A program made the translations under genes and the position numbers. 64,000 nt of DNA from Bryobacterales bacterium (lineage in GTDB: Bacteria; Acidobacteriota; Terriglobia; Bryobacterales; UBA6623), in assembly GCA_028819215.1 (NCBI GenBank), contig JAPPMG010000042.1, forward strand, positions 1 to 64,000, written 5' to 3'. Under the pieces are notes generated by a model, which did no database searches, was not told the origin of the DNA, and saw nothing but the letters and a program-made list of their open reading frames with translations. Of the stretch, positions 54,645 through 63,991 are shown piece by piece; the first letter of the stretch is position 1; every line of letters starts with the position of its first letter.

Positions 54645-55259
54645 CTAGCGCGACAGGAATTCAAAGGTCTCGCCGCCGAGCTCGGCGACAATCCTGCCCT
54701 GGCCCGGATTCCGGCCCGGGGCCGGAAAGAACATCGCGCCGTCGGTCGAGTCTCCGGGATGGACCTTGCCGCTGACGAAGGTGATCGCCGCGGCCGCAGC
54801 GGAAGCCTTCAAGCCCTTGGGCCCGATCGCCAGTGCCGACAGCCGGCGCTTCTCGTAGCTGTTGTTCGGGCGGATGTACTGGTTGGTGTAAACCGCAGCC
54901 TCGTAGGCAGCCTGCAGCTTGACCAGTTCCGAGCGCCGCGCGGTGCGGAAAAACTCGTCGATGACCCGCTGCTCCGACACGGCCCGCACCCGCTCGCCAC
55001 TGTCGTATTCGATCGCAAAGCTGTCCGTGTCAACCTGCCAAGTCTCCTCGCTGCCGTTGCTCACGGCCACGTGTACCAGCGAATAGCGAGCGGTCTTGAG
55101 CGGCATTTCGGCACACATCACCGTGAGCCCGCGACGGGTCATGACTTGGTAGTCCATGCCGCTCGAGCGGAATTCGATGACCTGCCCGAGGGCCGGCGCG
55201 GCCGACGCCAGCAACGCCACCGCGCATGCCTGCCAGAACCGACACGCGCACAACCCCAT
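54645..55259 (-). CDS. Exported hypothetical protein
   Basis: 204 residues with a signal peptide (about 1-25, APALGQ). The mature part has a beta-sandwich look (SLVHVAVSNGSEETWQVDTDSFAIEY) with a helical middle (RTARRSELVKLQAAYEAAVY). I recognise no family. The Ala-rich segment KASAAAAAITFVSGKVHPGDSTDG is before a C-terminal beta strand. It is divergent from the tex-like gene and its function is unknown. Confidence 0.65.
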   Translation of the reverse strand: MGLCACRFWQACAVALLASAAPALGQVIEFRSSGMDYQVMTRRGLTVMCAEMPLKTARYSLVHVAVSNGSEETWQVDTDSFAIEYDSGERVRAVSEQRVIDEFFRTARRSELVKLQAAYEAAVYTNQYIRPNNSYEKRRLSALAIGPKGLKASAAAAAITFVSGKVHPGDSTDGAMFFPAPGRNPGQGRIVAELGGETFEFLSR

Positions 55260-55305
55260 GGTTGACTTATGATACAGAAAGCTATTCAGGGTTCTTGATC
55301 AACTA

Positions 55306-57993
55306 ATGAAACCACTCACTGGGCTACCCGTAGATTCCCTCGTGCGGGTCTCCGAGGAAGTCGGCATCCCCCTCAAGGACCTGCTGGAGTTGGTGCAGCA
55401 GGTCGAAAATGGTGCCTCAGCCGCGTTCCTCGCACGCTATCGGGCCGATTTGTGCGCCGGTATCGACGAACGCGGCATCCAGCGCGTGTTGCAGAAGCTC
55501 GCCGACATCCGCGATCTGATCGACCGGCGCATTTCGATGATGGCTTCGCTGAGACAGCGCGGCGTCATGTCGGACGAGCTGCGCAAGCACCTCGAGCAGG
55601 CCACCAATCGGCGTGAACTCAACGATCTGTTCATGCCGTACCGCGAGCGTAAGCCGGGTCCGGCAGAGGAGGCCATCGCCAAGGGTCTTGACCCCCTAGC
55701 GCGGCTTCTGTGGGGCCAGCAGGACGGCGCGGATATCGAGGCAGAAGTTGCCAAGCACGTCGCCGCGGACAACGGCTTGGACAGCGAGGGCGACGTGCTG
55801 GAAGGCGCTTACGCGATCGCGGCCCAGTGGCTCAGCGACAAGCCCGAAATCCTGCAAGCCCTGCGCAAGATCTACCTGCGGGATTCCGAGATTGTGCTGA
55901 CTGCAAGGCCCGAAGCCGCCAAGGCTCCGCGCGTGCAAGAGCTCGACGGGTTTCGCGCCAAGCTAGCCTCGATCGACTGGAAGAAGCGCCTCTCGATTCG
56001 GCGCGGCCTGCGCAGCGGATTGCTCGACATGGACTTCGTGCCGCCGACCAGCGCCACGGCGACATTTCTCGAGCGACGCCTGATTCAAGACGCCGAGTCG
56101 TCCTACGCGCCGCACTTGAGGCGCGTGGTCGAGGTCGCTCTTGGCAACGGACTTGCCGACCGCATCAAGCACAACGTTCAGACGTTTCTCGACGAGCGAA
56201 CCGACGAGCAGGGGGTCGAAGCCTACCGCAAGGCCCTGCGGGCCGCGCTGCTCGCCCCGCCGGCATCCAACCTCAATATCCTCGGCATCGAAATCACGCG
56301 CTCCGGCGACTGGCACGCCGCGCTCATCGACGCGCAGGGCCGCCTAGCAGAATGCGCGGTCGTCCGCAGCAACGGAAAGTCCGCTAGGCAAGAGCGTGAC
56401 TCAGCTGCCACAACCGAAACTCCGCCCGCAGCGCCAGTGGCTGACAGTGCCGCACCGCCAGAAGCCTCGACGGAAACCTCGTCCGAAACCCAGCCAGAGG
56501 CTGAAGTGACGGCAGATGCCAGCGCCGCCGAAGTCCTGCCCGAGGCGAAGGAGGCGGAGAAGAAGGCTGAAGACGCAGGTGTCGGCGAAGCTGCCGATGA
56601 CGCGGCCGCCTCACAGGCAGCCGAGCCGGGCTCTCCAGAACCTGCGAAGCCGACCGAGCCAGCGCCGAAGGAAAGCCGCAGAAAGCGCACACCAGAGGTC
56701 GAGCTGAGCGAGTTCTTGGCCAGTCATGACGTGGACCTGATCGTCCACGGCTCTGGCCCTAAGCCGCACGTCATCGACGAATACTTGCGCTCCCAGATCC
56801 GCAAGTCGGGCAAGATGCACATCCCGTCGCGCTCCGTACGGGATTCCGGCGCGCGGATCTATGCGCAAACGCCAATGGCGAAGAAGGAGTACCGACGCCT
56901 TCCCTGGACGTTCGCGACCGCGGCAAGCCTGGCCCGTCGCGTTCAAGACCCTCTGGCGGAACTGGCGAAGGCCGACTTCAGATCGACCGGAGTGGGACAG
57001 AACTACCTCGAGCTCAACTCCGACCTGCTGCGCGATGCGTTTCGGCTCGAGCTGGAGTGCGCCGCCCACGACGTCGGCATTGACGCCAACCAAGCCTCGG
57101 CGGCGTTGCTGTCGCTGGTGCCCGGATTCACCGACAGGCTCGCGAGGCGCGTGGTGGATGACCGCAAGCAGCGCGGTCCTTTCGAATCGCGCGACGACCT
57201 GCGCCGAGTCGACGGCCTGAACGACCGCATCTTTGCCCAGGCAGTCGGCTTCCTGAGGGTGAACGGCGCCAACCTGCTGGACAACACGGGCGCTCACCCG
57301 CAATACAAGGAATTGCACGAGCGAATCGCCGAAGCCGCTGGCTGCGATTTGCCTACACTGCTTGACGAACCGGACCGCCTAGACGCCATCGACCCAGAGG
57401 AGTTCGCCGGTCCGGATCGGTCCGCGCTGCTGGTCAAGTCCGCCATCAGCGAGCTCAGGCCCGAGCGCCGACGGGTCCGCGGCACGTTCAAGCTCCCAGA
57501 GCGGGCCGTGGCTCTGCGCACCGACGAAGAGTTGCAGGCCGGCGCTCAAGTCGCCGGCGTGGTCTCAAACACGGCAGACTTTGGCGCATTTGTCGATATC
57601 GGAGCGGATCAAGACGGGTTCTTGCACGTATCGCAGATCCAGCGCGACCTAGTGGTCGATTCCAAACCTGCCTTGCAGTCCGGCGATCCCATAGAGGTCT
57701 TTATCCGGCCCCAGCTCCCGGGCAACCGACGCATCGGACTCTCAATGTACTCCCCGCGCTCCGCACCCGCGCGCGACGCCGCCGACATGCGCCGGCGCGG
57801 ACCGGACCGGCGGTCCGACGGCCGGCGGCGCCAAGGTCCGCGCAACTCGGGCCGCTACGAGCGCGGCAAGCCGTTCCGCCAAGTCTTCGGCCCGGAAAAC
57901 GACCGGCGCGGCAAGCGAGATCGCATCGATCCGAGCCTGAGCCTTGACGAAAAGCTCAGCATGCTGACCGACAAATACCGCACCAAGGTCTAG
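55306..57993 (+). CDS. Divergent Tex-family RNA-binding protein
   Basis: 895 residues; ordinary Tex is about 750. Order: N-terminal helical Tex domain; a YqgF-like region at 322-360 and 459-560; helix-hairpin-helix domains (VGIDANQASAALLSLVPGF, RKQRGPFESRDDLRRVDGL); an S1 domain at ~746-810 (AGVVSNTADFGAFVDIG); a basic RG-rich tail. The YqgF nuclease motifs are lost: LGIEITRSG replaces LGIDPG, and GSGPKP replaces GNGTASRE. An acidic Ala/Glu/Pro stretch of about 100 residues is inserted at ~360-458. It keeps the RRVQDPLAEL and GVGQ Tex signatures. Tex proteins bind RNA and support transcription; this one looks catalytically inert. rnhB follows directly. Confidence 0.87.
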   Translation: MKPLTGLPVDSLVRVSEEVGIPLKDLLELVQQVENGASAAFLARYRADLCAGIDERGIQRVLQKLADIRDLIDRRISMMASLRQRGVMSDELRKHLEQATNRRELNDLFMPYRERKPGPAEEAIAKGLDPLARLLWGQQDGADIEAEVAKHVAADNGLDSEGDVLEGAYAIAAQWLSDKPEILQALRKIYLRDSEIVLTARPEAAKAPRVQELDGFRAKLASIDWKKRLSIRRGLRSGLLDMDFVPPTSATATFLERRLIQDAESSYAPHLRRVVEVALGNGLADRIKHNVQTFLDERTDEQGVEAYRKALRAALLAPPASNLNILGIEITRSGDWHAALIDAQGRLAECAVVRSNGKSARQERDSAATTETPPAAPVADSAAPPEASTETSSETQPEAEVTADASAAEVLPEAKEAEKKAEDAGVGEAADDAAASQAAEPGSPEPAKPTEPAPKESRRKRTPEVELSEFLASHDVDLIVHGSGPKPHVIDEYLRSQIRKSGKMHIPSRSVRDSGARIYAQTPMAKKEYRRLPWTFATAASLARRVQDPLAELAKADFRSTGVGQNYLELNSDLLRDAFRLELECAAHDVGIDANQASAALLSLVPGFTDRLARRVVDDRKQRGPFESRDDLRRVDGLNDRIFAQAVGFLRVNGANLLDNTGAHPQYKELHERIAEAAGCDLPTLLDEPDRLDAIDPEEFAGPDRSALLVKSAISELRPERRRVRGTFKLPERAVALRTDEELQAGAQVAGVVSNTADFGAFVDIGADQDGFLHVSQIQRDLVVDSKPALQSGDPIEVFIRPQLPGNRRIGLSMYSPRSAPARDAADMRRRGPDRRSDGRRRQGPRNSGRYERGKPFRQVFGPENDRRGKRDRIDPSLSLDEKLSMLTDKYRTKV

Positions 57994-57994
57994 C

Positions 57995-58651
57995 ATGGCC
58001 GTTGCCAGCCGGGATCGAAGTGTCCCGGACTGGACGCTTGAAGCTGCCGCGGCAGACGCGGGCTTCCAGTGCATCGCAGGCGTTGACGAGGCGGGCCGCG
58101 GCTGCTTGTTCGGACCGGTGTTCGCCGCCGCGGTGGTGTTGCCTCCCAAGGCCGCTCTCCCGGGCCTGGACGACAGCAAGCGGCTGAGCCCGAGCCGTAG
58201 ATTGGACCTGGACCGCCGCATCCGGCGGGTCGCCTTGACGTTCGCGGTGCGAGCGGTGGATGCCGCCACGATCGACTTGCTCAATATCCTGCAGGCATCG
58301 CGCCGAGCCATGAAGCTGGCCGTGGCAGGCCTTGATCCGACTCCCGACTTCTTGCTTGTCGACGCGGCGGAAATCGATCTTCCGATCCGACAAACAGGGA
58401 TCGTCAAGGGGGACAGCAAGAGCAGTTCCATCGCGGCGGCGTCGATCCTCGCGAAGGTCGCGCGAGACCAGTGCATGCTGGCGTGGGATGCCATCTATCC
58501 CGAATATGGGCTGCGGGGCCACAAGGGCTACCCGTCGCCACAGCATCTCGCCTCGCTGCGCGAGCACGGCTGCACGCCCCAGCACCGCTTCAGCTACGGT
58601 CCGGTGCGGCGGTTGGCGAAGTTCGAATGCGGTGCGGCGCCTAGCGGCTAA
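57995..58651 (+). CDS. rnhB: Ribonuclease HII
   Basis: 218 residues. AGVDEAGRGCLFGPV has the DEAGRG catalytic motif, LDDSKRLSP the second, and VKGDSKSSSIAAASILAKVARD a third. GHKGYPSPQHLASLREHGCTPQHR ends the family pattern. It removes single ribonucleotides and RNA primers in DNA. Its start lies one base after the tex-like stop, giving a tight pair. Standard length and motifs. Confidence 0.95.
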   Translation: MAVASRDRSVPDWTLEAAAADAGFQCIAGVDEAGRGCLFGPVFAAAVVLPPKAALPGLDDSKRLSPSRRLDLDRRIRRVALTFAVRAVDAATIDLLNILQASRRAMKLAVAGLDPTPDFLLVDAAEIDLPIRQTGIVKGDSKSSSIAAASILAKVARDQCMLAWDAIYPEYGLRGHKGYPSPQHLASLREHGCTPQHRFSYGPVRRLAKFECGAAPSG

Positions 58652-58662
58652 ACTGGGATTTC

Positions 58663-58962
58663 GTGAGCATCAGTCCGAGGATGCCCTCCCTGCAGGAGGC
58701 GAAGCGGGTTTCGCGCGGCCGGCAACACATCCTGCTCAGACAGGTCTTCCTGGTATTGGTCTCCATGGAAGTCGGCGTGGTCCTGCTATTGCTGCCCTGG
58801 ACCCTGCTTTGGGACAACAACTACTTCTTCAGCCTGCAACCGCAGCACAGCGCCTTTTGGCTCGGCAACCACCTGCGGGGCGCCATTTCCGGGATAGGGC
58901 TGGTCAATCTGTGGCTCTTCGCATCGGAAGTGTCGGCGCTCTTCGACAAGCGCCGTCACTGA
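58663..58962 (+). CDS. Small membrane protein
   Basis: 99 residues from GTG 58663, 11 bases after rnhB. Two hydrophobic segments are visible: VFLVLVSMEVGVVLLLLPWTLLW and GAISGIGLVNLWLFASEV. The N-terminus is basic (EAKRVSRGRQHILLRQ), suggesting it faces the cytoplasm. I recognise no domain. Similar small membrane proteins are often found beside rnhB in Acidobacteria, an impression I cannot verify. Confidence 0.6.
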   Translation: MSISPRMPSLQEAKRVSRGRQHILLRQVFLVLVSMEVGVVLLLLPWTLLWDNNYFFSLQPQHSAFWLGNHLRGAISGIGLVNLWLFASEVSALFDKRRH

Positions 58963-58970
58963 GCCGAACG

Positions 58971-59792
58971 TCAATGTGTCATCGCGTAAATGATGTAGTT
59001 GATCGCTAAGCGGTACGACATCGCGGTGAACCGCTCGGGGTATTCGGGCCAGTCTGCGTGCTCCCAGGCGTCCCCGAGGTCCATGTTGTGGTTGATCAAG
59101 ACCATCAGCCGGCCGTCCGCGTCGCGGATGCCGCGCCAGTGCGGGACAACTCCGTCACGTTCGTAGGGCCGCTGGCTGTAGAGCATCTGCGCCCCTGGGA
59201 TCTGCTCGCGGTGCTCCATGTCGAACAGCACGTGGAAGACCTCGTTGTCGGCATCGAGGTCCTCTACGGGCAAATCGGGGAAGATCTGCCGGATGCCGTT
59301 CATGAAGTGCTCCCACTCCTCGCTGCCATGGAAGTCGTCGAACATGATGAAGCCGCCACGCAAGAGATACTCCCGGATACGCTCGACTTCCGATGCGGTC
59401 AAGTCCCAGTGCCCGGCCTCGACCACGTACAGGAACGGATAGTCAAACACCTCCGGATCGTTGGGATGGACGTAGGTCTCGTTCGGCCGCGCGTCAATCA
59501 CCGAAAGGCGCTGCAAGCCTTGCAAGAAATGTCGCTCGGCGGCCGGCGTGTCGATCTGCCACGGCCGCATATCGAGCATTTGGTCGGCATAGCGGTCTGT
59601 GTATGCCATGCGGGCGAGCACGAATTCGGACGGTCGTCCGCTGCCGGGCGGCTCGTGAACGCTCCACGGCGATTCCGGCGGCAGCAGGATATCGCGATAG
59701 CCGCGCTGTGCCACTAGCCAGCCAGCGCATGAGAGCAGGATGCCCGCGGCTGCGCCGCGCGCTAGCGCTCGCCGCAAACCCGCTCGGGACAT
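58971..59792 (-). CDS. Secreted DUF4159 domain protein
   Basis: 273 residues from ATG 59792 (MSRAGLRRALARGAA), with a signal peptide ending near residue 28 (LVAQRG). The DUF4159 pattern follows: FVLARMAYTDRYAD, DYPFLYVVEAGHWDLTASEVERIREYLLRGGFIMFDDFHGS, MLYSQRP, INHNMDLGDAWEHAD. A TTG at 59813 would add seven residues; GGAGG directly before ATG is too close for a normal site, so the start is uncertain. The family has a class I glutamine amidotransferase-like fold and an unknown role. It follows ahcY by 21 bases. Confidence 0.8.
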   Translation of the reverse strand: MSRAGLRRALARGAAAGILLSCAGWLVAQRGYRDILLPPESPWSVHEPPGSGRPSEFVLARMAYTDRYADQMLDMRPWQIDTPAAERHFLQGLQRLSVIDARPNETYVHPNDPEVFDYPFLYVVEAGHWDLTASEVERIREYLLRGGFIMFDDFHGSEEWEHFMNGIRQIFPDLPVEDLDADNEVFHVLFDMEHREQIPGAQMLYSQRPYERDGVVPHWRGIRDADGRLMVLINHNMDLGDAWEHADWPEYPERFTAMSYRLAINYIIYAMTH

Positions 59793-59813
59793 CCTCCGCC
59801 CGCCTCCGCGCAA

Positions 59814-61298
59814 TCAATAGCGATAGTGGTCAGACTTGTAGGGGCCGTCTGCAGAGATGCCGAGATACTCGGCCTGCTCCTCGGAAAGCCTAGTCAGATC
59901 AGCGCCCAAGGCGGGCAGGTGCAGGCGAGCGACCTGCTCGTCGAGCGCCTTCGGCAGCGTGGCGACGGTGCGGCCGTAGGACTCTGCGTTGCGATGCAGC
60001 TCGATCTGCGCCAAGACCTGGTTGGTGAAGCTACAGGACATCACGAAGCTGGGATGGCCGGTGGCATTGCCAAGGTTGAGCAGGCGGCCTTCCGAGAGCA
60101 CGATCACCGAATGCCCGTCGGGGAACCGGTGCTCGTCCACTTGGGGCTTGATATTCTTGCGCTTGACCCCCTCCGCCTGGGCCAGACCAGCCATGTCGAT
60201 CTCGTTGTCGAAATGGCCGATGTTGCCGACGACGGCTTGATGCTTCATGCGGGCCATGTGCTGGGCGGTGATGATGTGCTTGTTGCCAGTGGCGGTAACG
60301 AAGATATCGCCGACCTCCAGCACGTCCTCCAGCCGACGCACCTCAAAGCCCTCCATGGCCGCTTGCAAGGCGCAAATCGGGTCGATCTCAGTGACGATCA
60401 CCCGCGCCCCCTGTCCGCGCACGGACTGGGCGCAGCCCTTGCCGACATCGCCGTAGCCGCACACGACGACCACCTTGCCGCTAATCATCAGGTCCAAGCC
60501 GCGGTTGATTCCGTCCAGAAGCGAGTGGCGGCATCCATAGAGATTGTCGAACTTTGACTTGGTCACCGAGTCATTGACGTTGATGGCCGGGAACAGCAGC
60601 GACCCCTCTTGCTGCCGCTGGTAAAGCCGATGCACGCCCGTCGTGGTCTCTTCGGATACGCCGCGAATCGCCGCGGCAATCCCTGACCAAAAGGGCCCGC
60701 GCTCGCGGCGCAACGTGTCGAGACGGGACAAGATCACCGCCTCTTCGTCGGATGCGGCCGTCGAGGGGTCCGGCACGGCTCCGGCGCGCTCGTACTCCAG
60801 CCCCAAATGCACCAACAGCGTGGCGTCGCCGCCATCGTCGAGGATCAGATTCGGACCCGCGCCGTCCGGCCAGAGCAGTGCCCGGGCCGTGGCCCACCAG
60901 TACTCCTCGAGAGTCTCCCCCTTCCACGCGAACACCGGGACTCCGGCGGGAGCCTCCGCAGAGCCTCCTGGCCCGACCGCTATCGCGGCAGCAGCATGGT
61001 CCTGCGTGGAAAAGATGTTGCACGACGCCCAGCGGAGCGACGCGCCCAGCTGGCGGAGCGTTTCGATCAACACGGCCGTCTGCACCGTCATGTGCAGCGA
61101 GCCTGTGATGCGCGCCCCGGCCAAGGGGCGCTCTCCGGAATACTGCTCGCGCAGCGCCATCAGGCCGGGCATTTCATGCTCGGCCAGACGGATTTCGTCG
61201 CGCCCGAATTCGGCGAGGCCAAGATCCTTGACCCTGAAATCGTCGCGGGGCGCGGACTCGGTCTCGCGCGTTTCCGGCAGGGTTTCAGCTAGCGCCAT
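59814..61298 (-). CDS. ahcY: S-adenosylhomocysteine hydrolase
   Basis: 494 residues, of the longer bacterial type. It splits SAH into adenosine and homocysteine and so clears the product of methyltransferases. Blocks: [56 protein letters not shown], the NAD motif [32 protein letters not shown] and the C-terminal KSDHYRY. Start ATG 61298 has AAGGAGG upstream. It lies 59 bases after metK on the same strand, which completes the SAM cycle in one unit. A hairpin (61325-61345) is in the gap. Confidence 0.97.
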   Translation of the reverse strand: MALAETLPETRETESAPRDDFRVKDLGLAEFGRDEIRLAEHEMPGLMALREQYSGERPLAGARITGSLHMTVQTAVLIETLRQLGASLRWASCNIFSTQDHAAAAIAVGPGGSAEAPAGVPVFAWKGETLEEYWWATARALLWPDGAGPNLILDDGGDATLLVHLGLEYERAGAVPDPSTAASDEEAVILSRLDTLRRERGPFWSGIAAAIRGVSEETTTGVHRLYQRQQEGSLLFPAINVNDSVTKSKFDNLYGCRHSLLDGINRGLDLMISGKVVVVCGYGDVGKGCAQSVRGQGARVIVTEIDPICALQAAMEGFEVRRLEDVLEVGDIFVTATGNKHIITAQHMARMKHQAVVGNIGHFDNEIDMAGLAQAEGVKRKNIKPQVDEHRFPDGHSVIVLSEGRLLNLGNATGHPSFVMSCSFTNQVLAQIELHRNAESYGRTVATLPKALDEQVARLHLPALGADLTRLSEEQAEYLGISADGPYKSDHYRY

Positions 61299-61324
61299 CG
61301 CAAGCCTCCTTAGCTCACTTTAAG

Positions 61325-61345
61325 CCCGCGCGCCTACCGCGCGGG
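61325..61345 (-). terminator. Stable hairpin between metK and ahcY
   Basis: CCCGCGCG (61325-61332) pairs with CGCGCGGG (61338-61345) around a five-base loop. There is no T-run, so a standard terminator is unlikely; it could stabilise mRNA ends or reduce expression of ahcY. I compared it by eye with SAH-riboswitch-like patterns and saw no match. Confidence 0.4.
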
Positions 61346-61357
61346 GAGCCGTGCCTC

Positions 61358-62518
61358 TCAAACCTGTTGCTTCAGGGCATCCACGCGGGTCGGCTGTTCC
61401 CACGTGAACGTGTCCCCACTCCGACCGAAATGCCCGTAGGCTGCGGTGGCCTGGTAAATCGGCCGCCGCAGATCGAGGTACTCGATCAGGCCTGCGGGCG
61501 TGAGCGGGAACAGTTCTTGGACGATCTCCGCAAGACGCTCGTCGTCGAGCTGTCCCGTCCCATACGTGTCCACCCTGACAGACACCGGGTCGGCAACACC
61601 GATGGCATACGCCAACTGGACCTCGCAGCGATCCGCCAGGCCCGCCCAGACGATGTTCTTCGCGATGTGACGCGCCATGTAGCACGCCGAGCGATCCACC
61701 TTCGTGGGGTCCTTGCCCGAAAACGCTCCCCCGCCATGGCGGCCCATGCCGCCGTAGGTGTCGACGATGATCTTGCGCCCAGTCAGGCCGCAATCTCCGT
61801 GCGGGCCGCCGATCTCAAACTGCCCGGTGGGATTGATGTGGTACTTGGTGCGCCCGTCCACCAAGGCCTGCGGCACGACATGGTCGATCACGGCTTCCCG
61901 GACCTGCTCGCGCAGCTGGGCCTGGCTCGCCAGCGTGGGTCCGTTCACCGGATCATGCTGAGTCGAAACCACCACCGCATCAATGCGGACCGGCTCGCTG
62001 CCTTCGTATTGCACGGTGACCTGGGACTTGCCGTCCGGGCGCAGGAAGTTCAACTGGCCCGCTTTGCGGACGTCGGTGAGACGCTGTACCAGTTCGTGGG
62101 CAAGCATGATCGGCAGCGGCATCAACGCGGCGGTTTCGCGGCAGGCGAAGCCGAACATCAGCCCTTGGTCGCCCGCTCCGCCCGTGTCGACACCCATGGC
62201 GATGTCGGCCGACTGCTTGTGCAGATGCGTCTTGACGGTGCAAGTGCCGGCGTCGAACCCATAGGCCGGGTCGGTGTAGCCGATCTCGCGAATCGTATCC
62301 CGTGCGATCTCCTCGAAGTCCAGCTTCGCGTTGGTCCGGATTTCGCCAGCGATCACGCAGAGGTCGGTCGTTACGAGCGTCTCGCATGCAACCCGACCGA
62401 GCGGATCTTGGGCTAGAACTGCATCGAGGACAGCATCGGAAATCTTGTCGGACAGCTTGTCAGGATGGCCCTCACTCACTGACTCTGATGTGAACAACTG
62501 CGTAGCGCTATGCGGCAA
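61358..62518 (-). CDS. metK: S-adenosylmethionine synthetase
   Basis: 386 residues. [25 protein letters not shown] is the ATP-binding start, [17 protein letters not shown] the metal area, [13 protein letters not shown] the GAGDQG loop, and [28 protein letters not shown] the second motif. It makes SAM from methionine and ATP. The start is TTG 62518 with GGAGGA six bases upstream. It is first of the metK-ahcY pair and preceded by a possible leader structure (62539-62596). Confidence 0.97.
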   Translation of the reverse strand: MPHSATQLFTSESVSEGHPDKLSDKISDAVLDAVLAQDPLGRVACETLVTTDLCVIAGEIRTNAKLDFEEIARDTIREIGYTDPAYGFDAGTCTVKTHLHKQSADIAMGVDTGGAGDQGLMFGFACRETAALMPLPIMLAHELVQRLTDVRKAGQLNFLRPDGKSQVTVQYEGSEPVRIDAVVVSTQHDPVNGPTLASQAQLREQVREAVIDHVVPQALVDGRTKYHINPTGQFEIGGPHGDCGLTGRKIIVDTYGGMGRHGGGAFSGKDPTKVDRSACYMARHIAKNIVWAGLADRCEVQLAYAIGVADPVSVRVDTYGTGQLDDERLAEIVQELFPLTPAGLIEYLDLRRPIYQATAAYGHFGRSGDTFTWEQPTRVDALKQQV

Positions 62519-62538
62519 AGCGATCCTCCGACGGGGGA

Positions 62539-62596
62539 GCCACCAACGCTCTCAGGCCGCAGCTACAGCTCGAGGGGCGGCAGATTCCTTGGTGGC
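62539..62596 (-). promoter_or_regulatory. Candidate metK leader structure
   Basis: GCCACCAA (62539-62546) and TTGGTGGC (62589-62596) are perfect eight-base arms around 42 bases; inside, GCCGC (62556-62560) pairs with GCGGC (62577-62581). The structure ends about 20 bases before metK and would lie in its 5' leader. It does not match the SAM-I, SAM-II or SAM-IV motifs I know. It could be a new leader or a chance structure. Confidence 0.35.
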
Positions 62597-62785
62597 GACC
62601 GGCCTAACGGAACTAGGTGCGTGTCACCTGCAAGCTCCCATTCTTCAGGTTCAAGCACGTACTTGTCAATGCGGGCTCGCATCCTCAATCCGCAGACCCA
62701 GTTGCGAGTGCGCCGAGCAAACGACGGGACGAACAACCTTGCGATCCGTTTACCGCACGGGCACGCTAAGAGTAAGGCGCCAATT

Positions 62786-63028
62786 GTGGTGGTCAAGATC
62801 ACGTCAAAACGCCAGATCACGTTGCCCGCACGAGTCTTGGATGCACTGGGCCTGGGCACCGGTGACCAAATCGAACTGATAGAGTGCTCCGACGGGTTCA
62901 TGCTGAGGCCCCGTCGAATCGACCCGGCCCGTCTCGCGCCTCTGCGATCCAAGATTCGACCGGAGCGGATTCCGTTCGATCTGGAGTCGTTCCGCAATCA
63001 AGCACATGACCCCGCGCTACGGGATTGA
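62786..63028 (+). CDS. AbrB/SpoVT-type antitoxin
   Basis: 80 residues from GTG 62786. VVVKITSKRQITLPARVLDALGLGTGDQIELIECSDGFMLRPRR is the swapped-hairpin AbrB DNA-binding domain common in MazE/VapB-type antitoxins. The C-terminus (PERIPFDLESFRNQAHDPALRD) would bind the toxin. AAGG lies upstream. It overlaps the following PIN-domain gene by 23 bases, so they form one toxin-antitoxin unit. Confidence 0.87.
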   Translation: MVVKITSKRQITLPARVLDALGLGTGDQIELIECSDGFMLRPRRIDPARLAPLRSKIRPERIPFDLESFRNQAHDPALRD

Positions 63029-63524
63029 CACCTCCGTGCTCGTTCGGCCGGCTACCGGCCACCCTGAACCTAGTTTCGAGCATTCCGTGACCACACTGAG
63101 AGCGTTGATCGAGAACGAAGGAGCCGAGGTCTTCGCGTCGAATCAGGTCATCGGAGAGGCCTACGTTGCCATTCAGCGTCAGTGCGGGATATCCAAGGTC
63201 GAATCACGGGCCGGACTGCTTGAAGTGTTGCAGAGCGGGCTCGTCGCGCCCCTAAACGGTGTGTCAGTCATCGCCGCTCTCGACGCATCCCGCGGTGCTG
63301 GGCTCCTTGACCGGCTGATCGCTAACGACTACGCGCGAACTGATCTTTCCGTCCCTACACTCGACGAGCGAATTGCTGCACTGCCTTGCCCCGAACGCTC
63401 TAGCAAGCCCCGGGAGCGAAACCGCTCTCGCGACGCTTGGTCAGATGCCCCCTCGGCCCCTCTCACCTCAGCTGGCAGTTCGCCAGGGGACATCAGAGGC
63501 CTGGCATTTGCCTGTGGACCGTAG
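63006..63524 (+). CDS. VapC-type PIN-domain toxin
   Basis: 172 residues, overlapping the antitoxin. GIDTSVLVR has the first acidic residue, NQVIGEAYVAIQ the second, and SVPTLDERIAALP the third region (LTLDER-like). VapC toxins cut RNA. The last ~40 residues (from about 130, ERSSKPRERNRSRDAW) are low-complexity and absent from the typical 130-residue protein, so a frameshift may have extended the tail. The motif area itself is complete. Confidence 0.8.
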   Translation: MTPRYGIDTSVLVRPATGHPEPSFEHSVTTLRALIENEGAEVFASNQVIGEAYVAIQRQCGISKVESRAGLLEVLQSGLVAPLNGVSVIAALDASRGAGLLDRLIANDYARTDLSVPTLDERIAALPCPERSSKPRERNRSRDAWSDAPSAPLTSAGSSPGDIRGLAFACGP

Positions 63525-63736
63525 CTGAGAGTAGTGCGTATCCGGCGGCAACGCGATGAATCCTTGATGGCACGGATTTGAGGCACCCCGGACCGAGCGG
63601 CAGGGAGGCTTCACCTGTCAGTTGGGCAATGCTGCCGTGCGGAAGCACACACGATCGAGGGCTCGCGCCAAGACGATCTTCACACTCGATTGTCCGGAGG
63701 GCCGACACTGGCGGAACAAAATGTTGCCAGCCTGGA

Positions 63737-63991
63737 TCAGGCTGCGCGTTGTTGGCGCAGACACTCTTGCGCCAGATCGTAGTAGGCTTGGAGCCGCACC
63801 CAGAACAGGGCGGTTGACCAGCCTGCGGAAGCCATTTTCAAGGCTAGGGCGGGAGAAATCCCGCAACCTCCGTCCAAAAGGAGCTGCAATTCGGTCCGGC
63901 TTACGTCCAAGTGCTTGGCGGCGGTCTCGAGGCTCATGCCGTCCATCCACAAATCGCGAATTACGATGCCGGGATGCGGCGGGTCACGCAT
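63737..63991 (-). CDS. higA: HigA-type antitoxin
   Basis: 84 residues from ATG 63991, nine bases from the window end. PPHPGIVIRDLWMDGMSLETAAKHLDVSRTELQLLLDGGCGISPALALKMASA is the helix-turn-helix of HigA/VapI addiction-module antitoxins; FWVRLQAYYDLAQ is the usual end. It should bind its promoter with HigB. The HigB gene is normally upstream and therefore beyond this window. Codon and motif content look intact. Confidence 0.87.
   Translation of the reverse strand: MRDPPHPGIVIRDLWMDGMSLETAAKHLDVSRTELQLLLDGGCGISPALALKMASAGWSTALFWVRLQAYYDLAQECLRQQRAA

Noticed and set aside
61299-61357. SAH riboswitch before ahcY
   Set aside because: Only a simple GC hairpin is present; the region is too short and lacks the expected core.
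62519-62785. SAM-I, SAM-II or SAM-IV riboswitch before metK
   Set aside because: I compared the leader with the conserved core motifs I know and found none. Only an unclassified stem remains.
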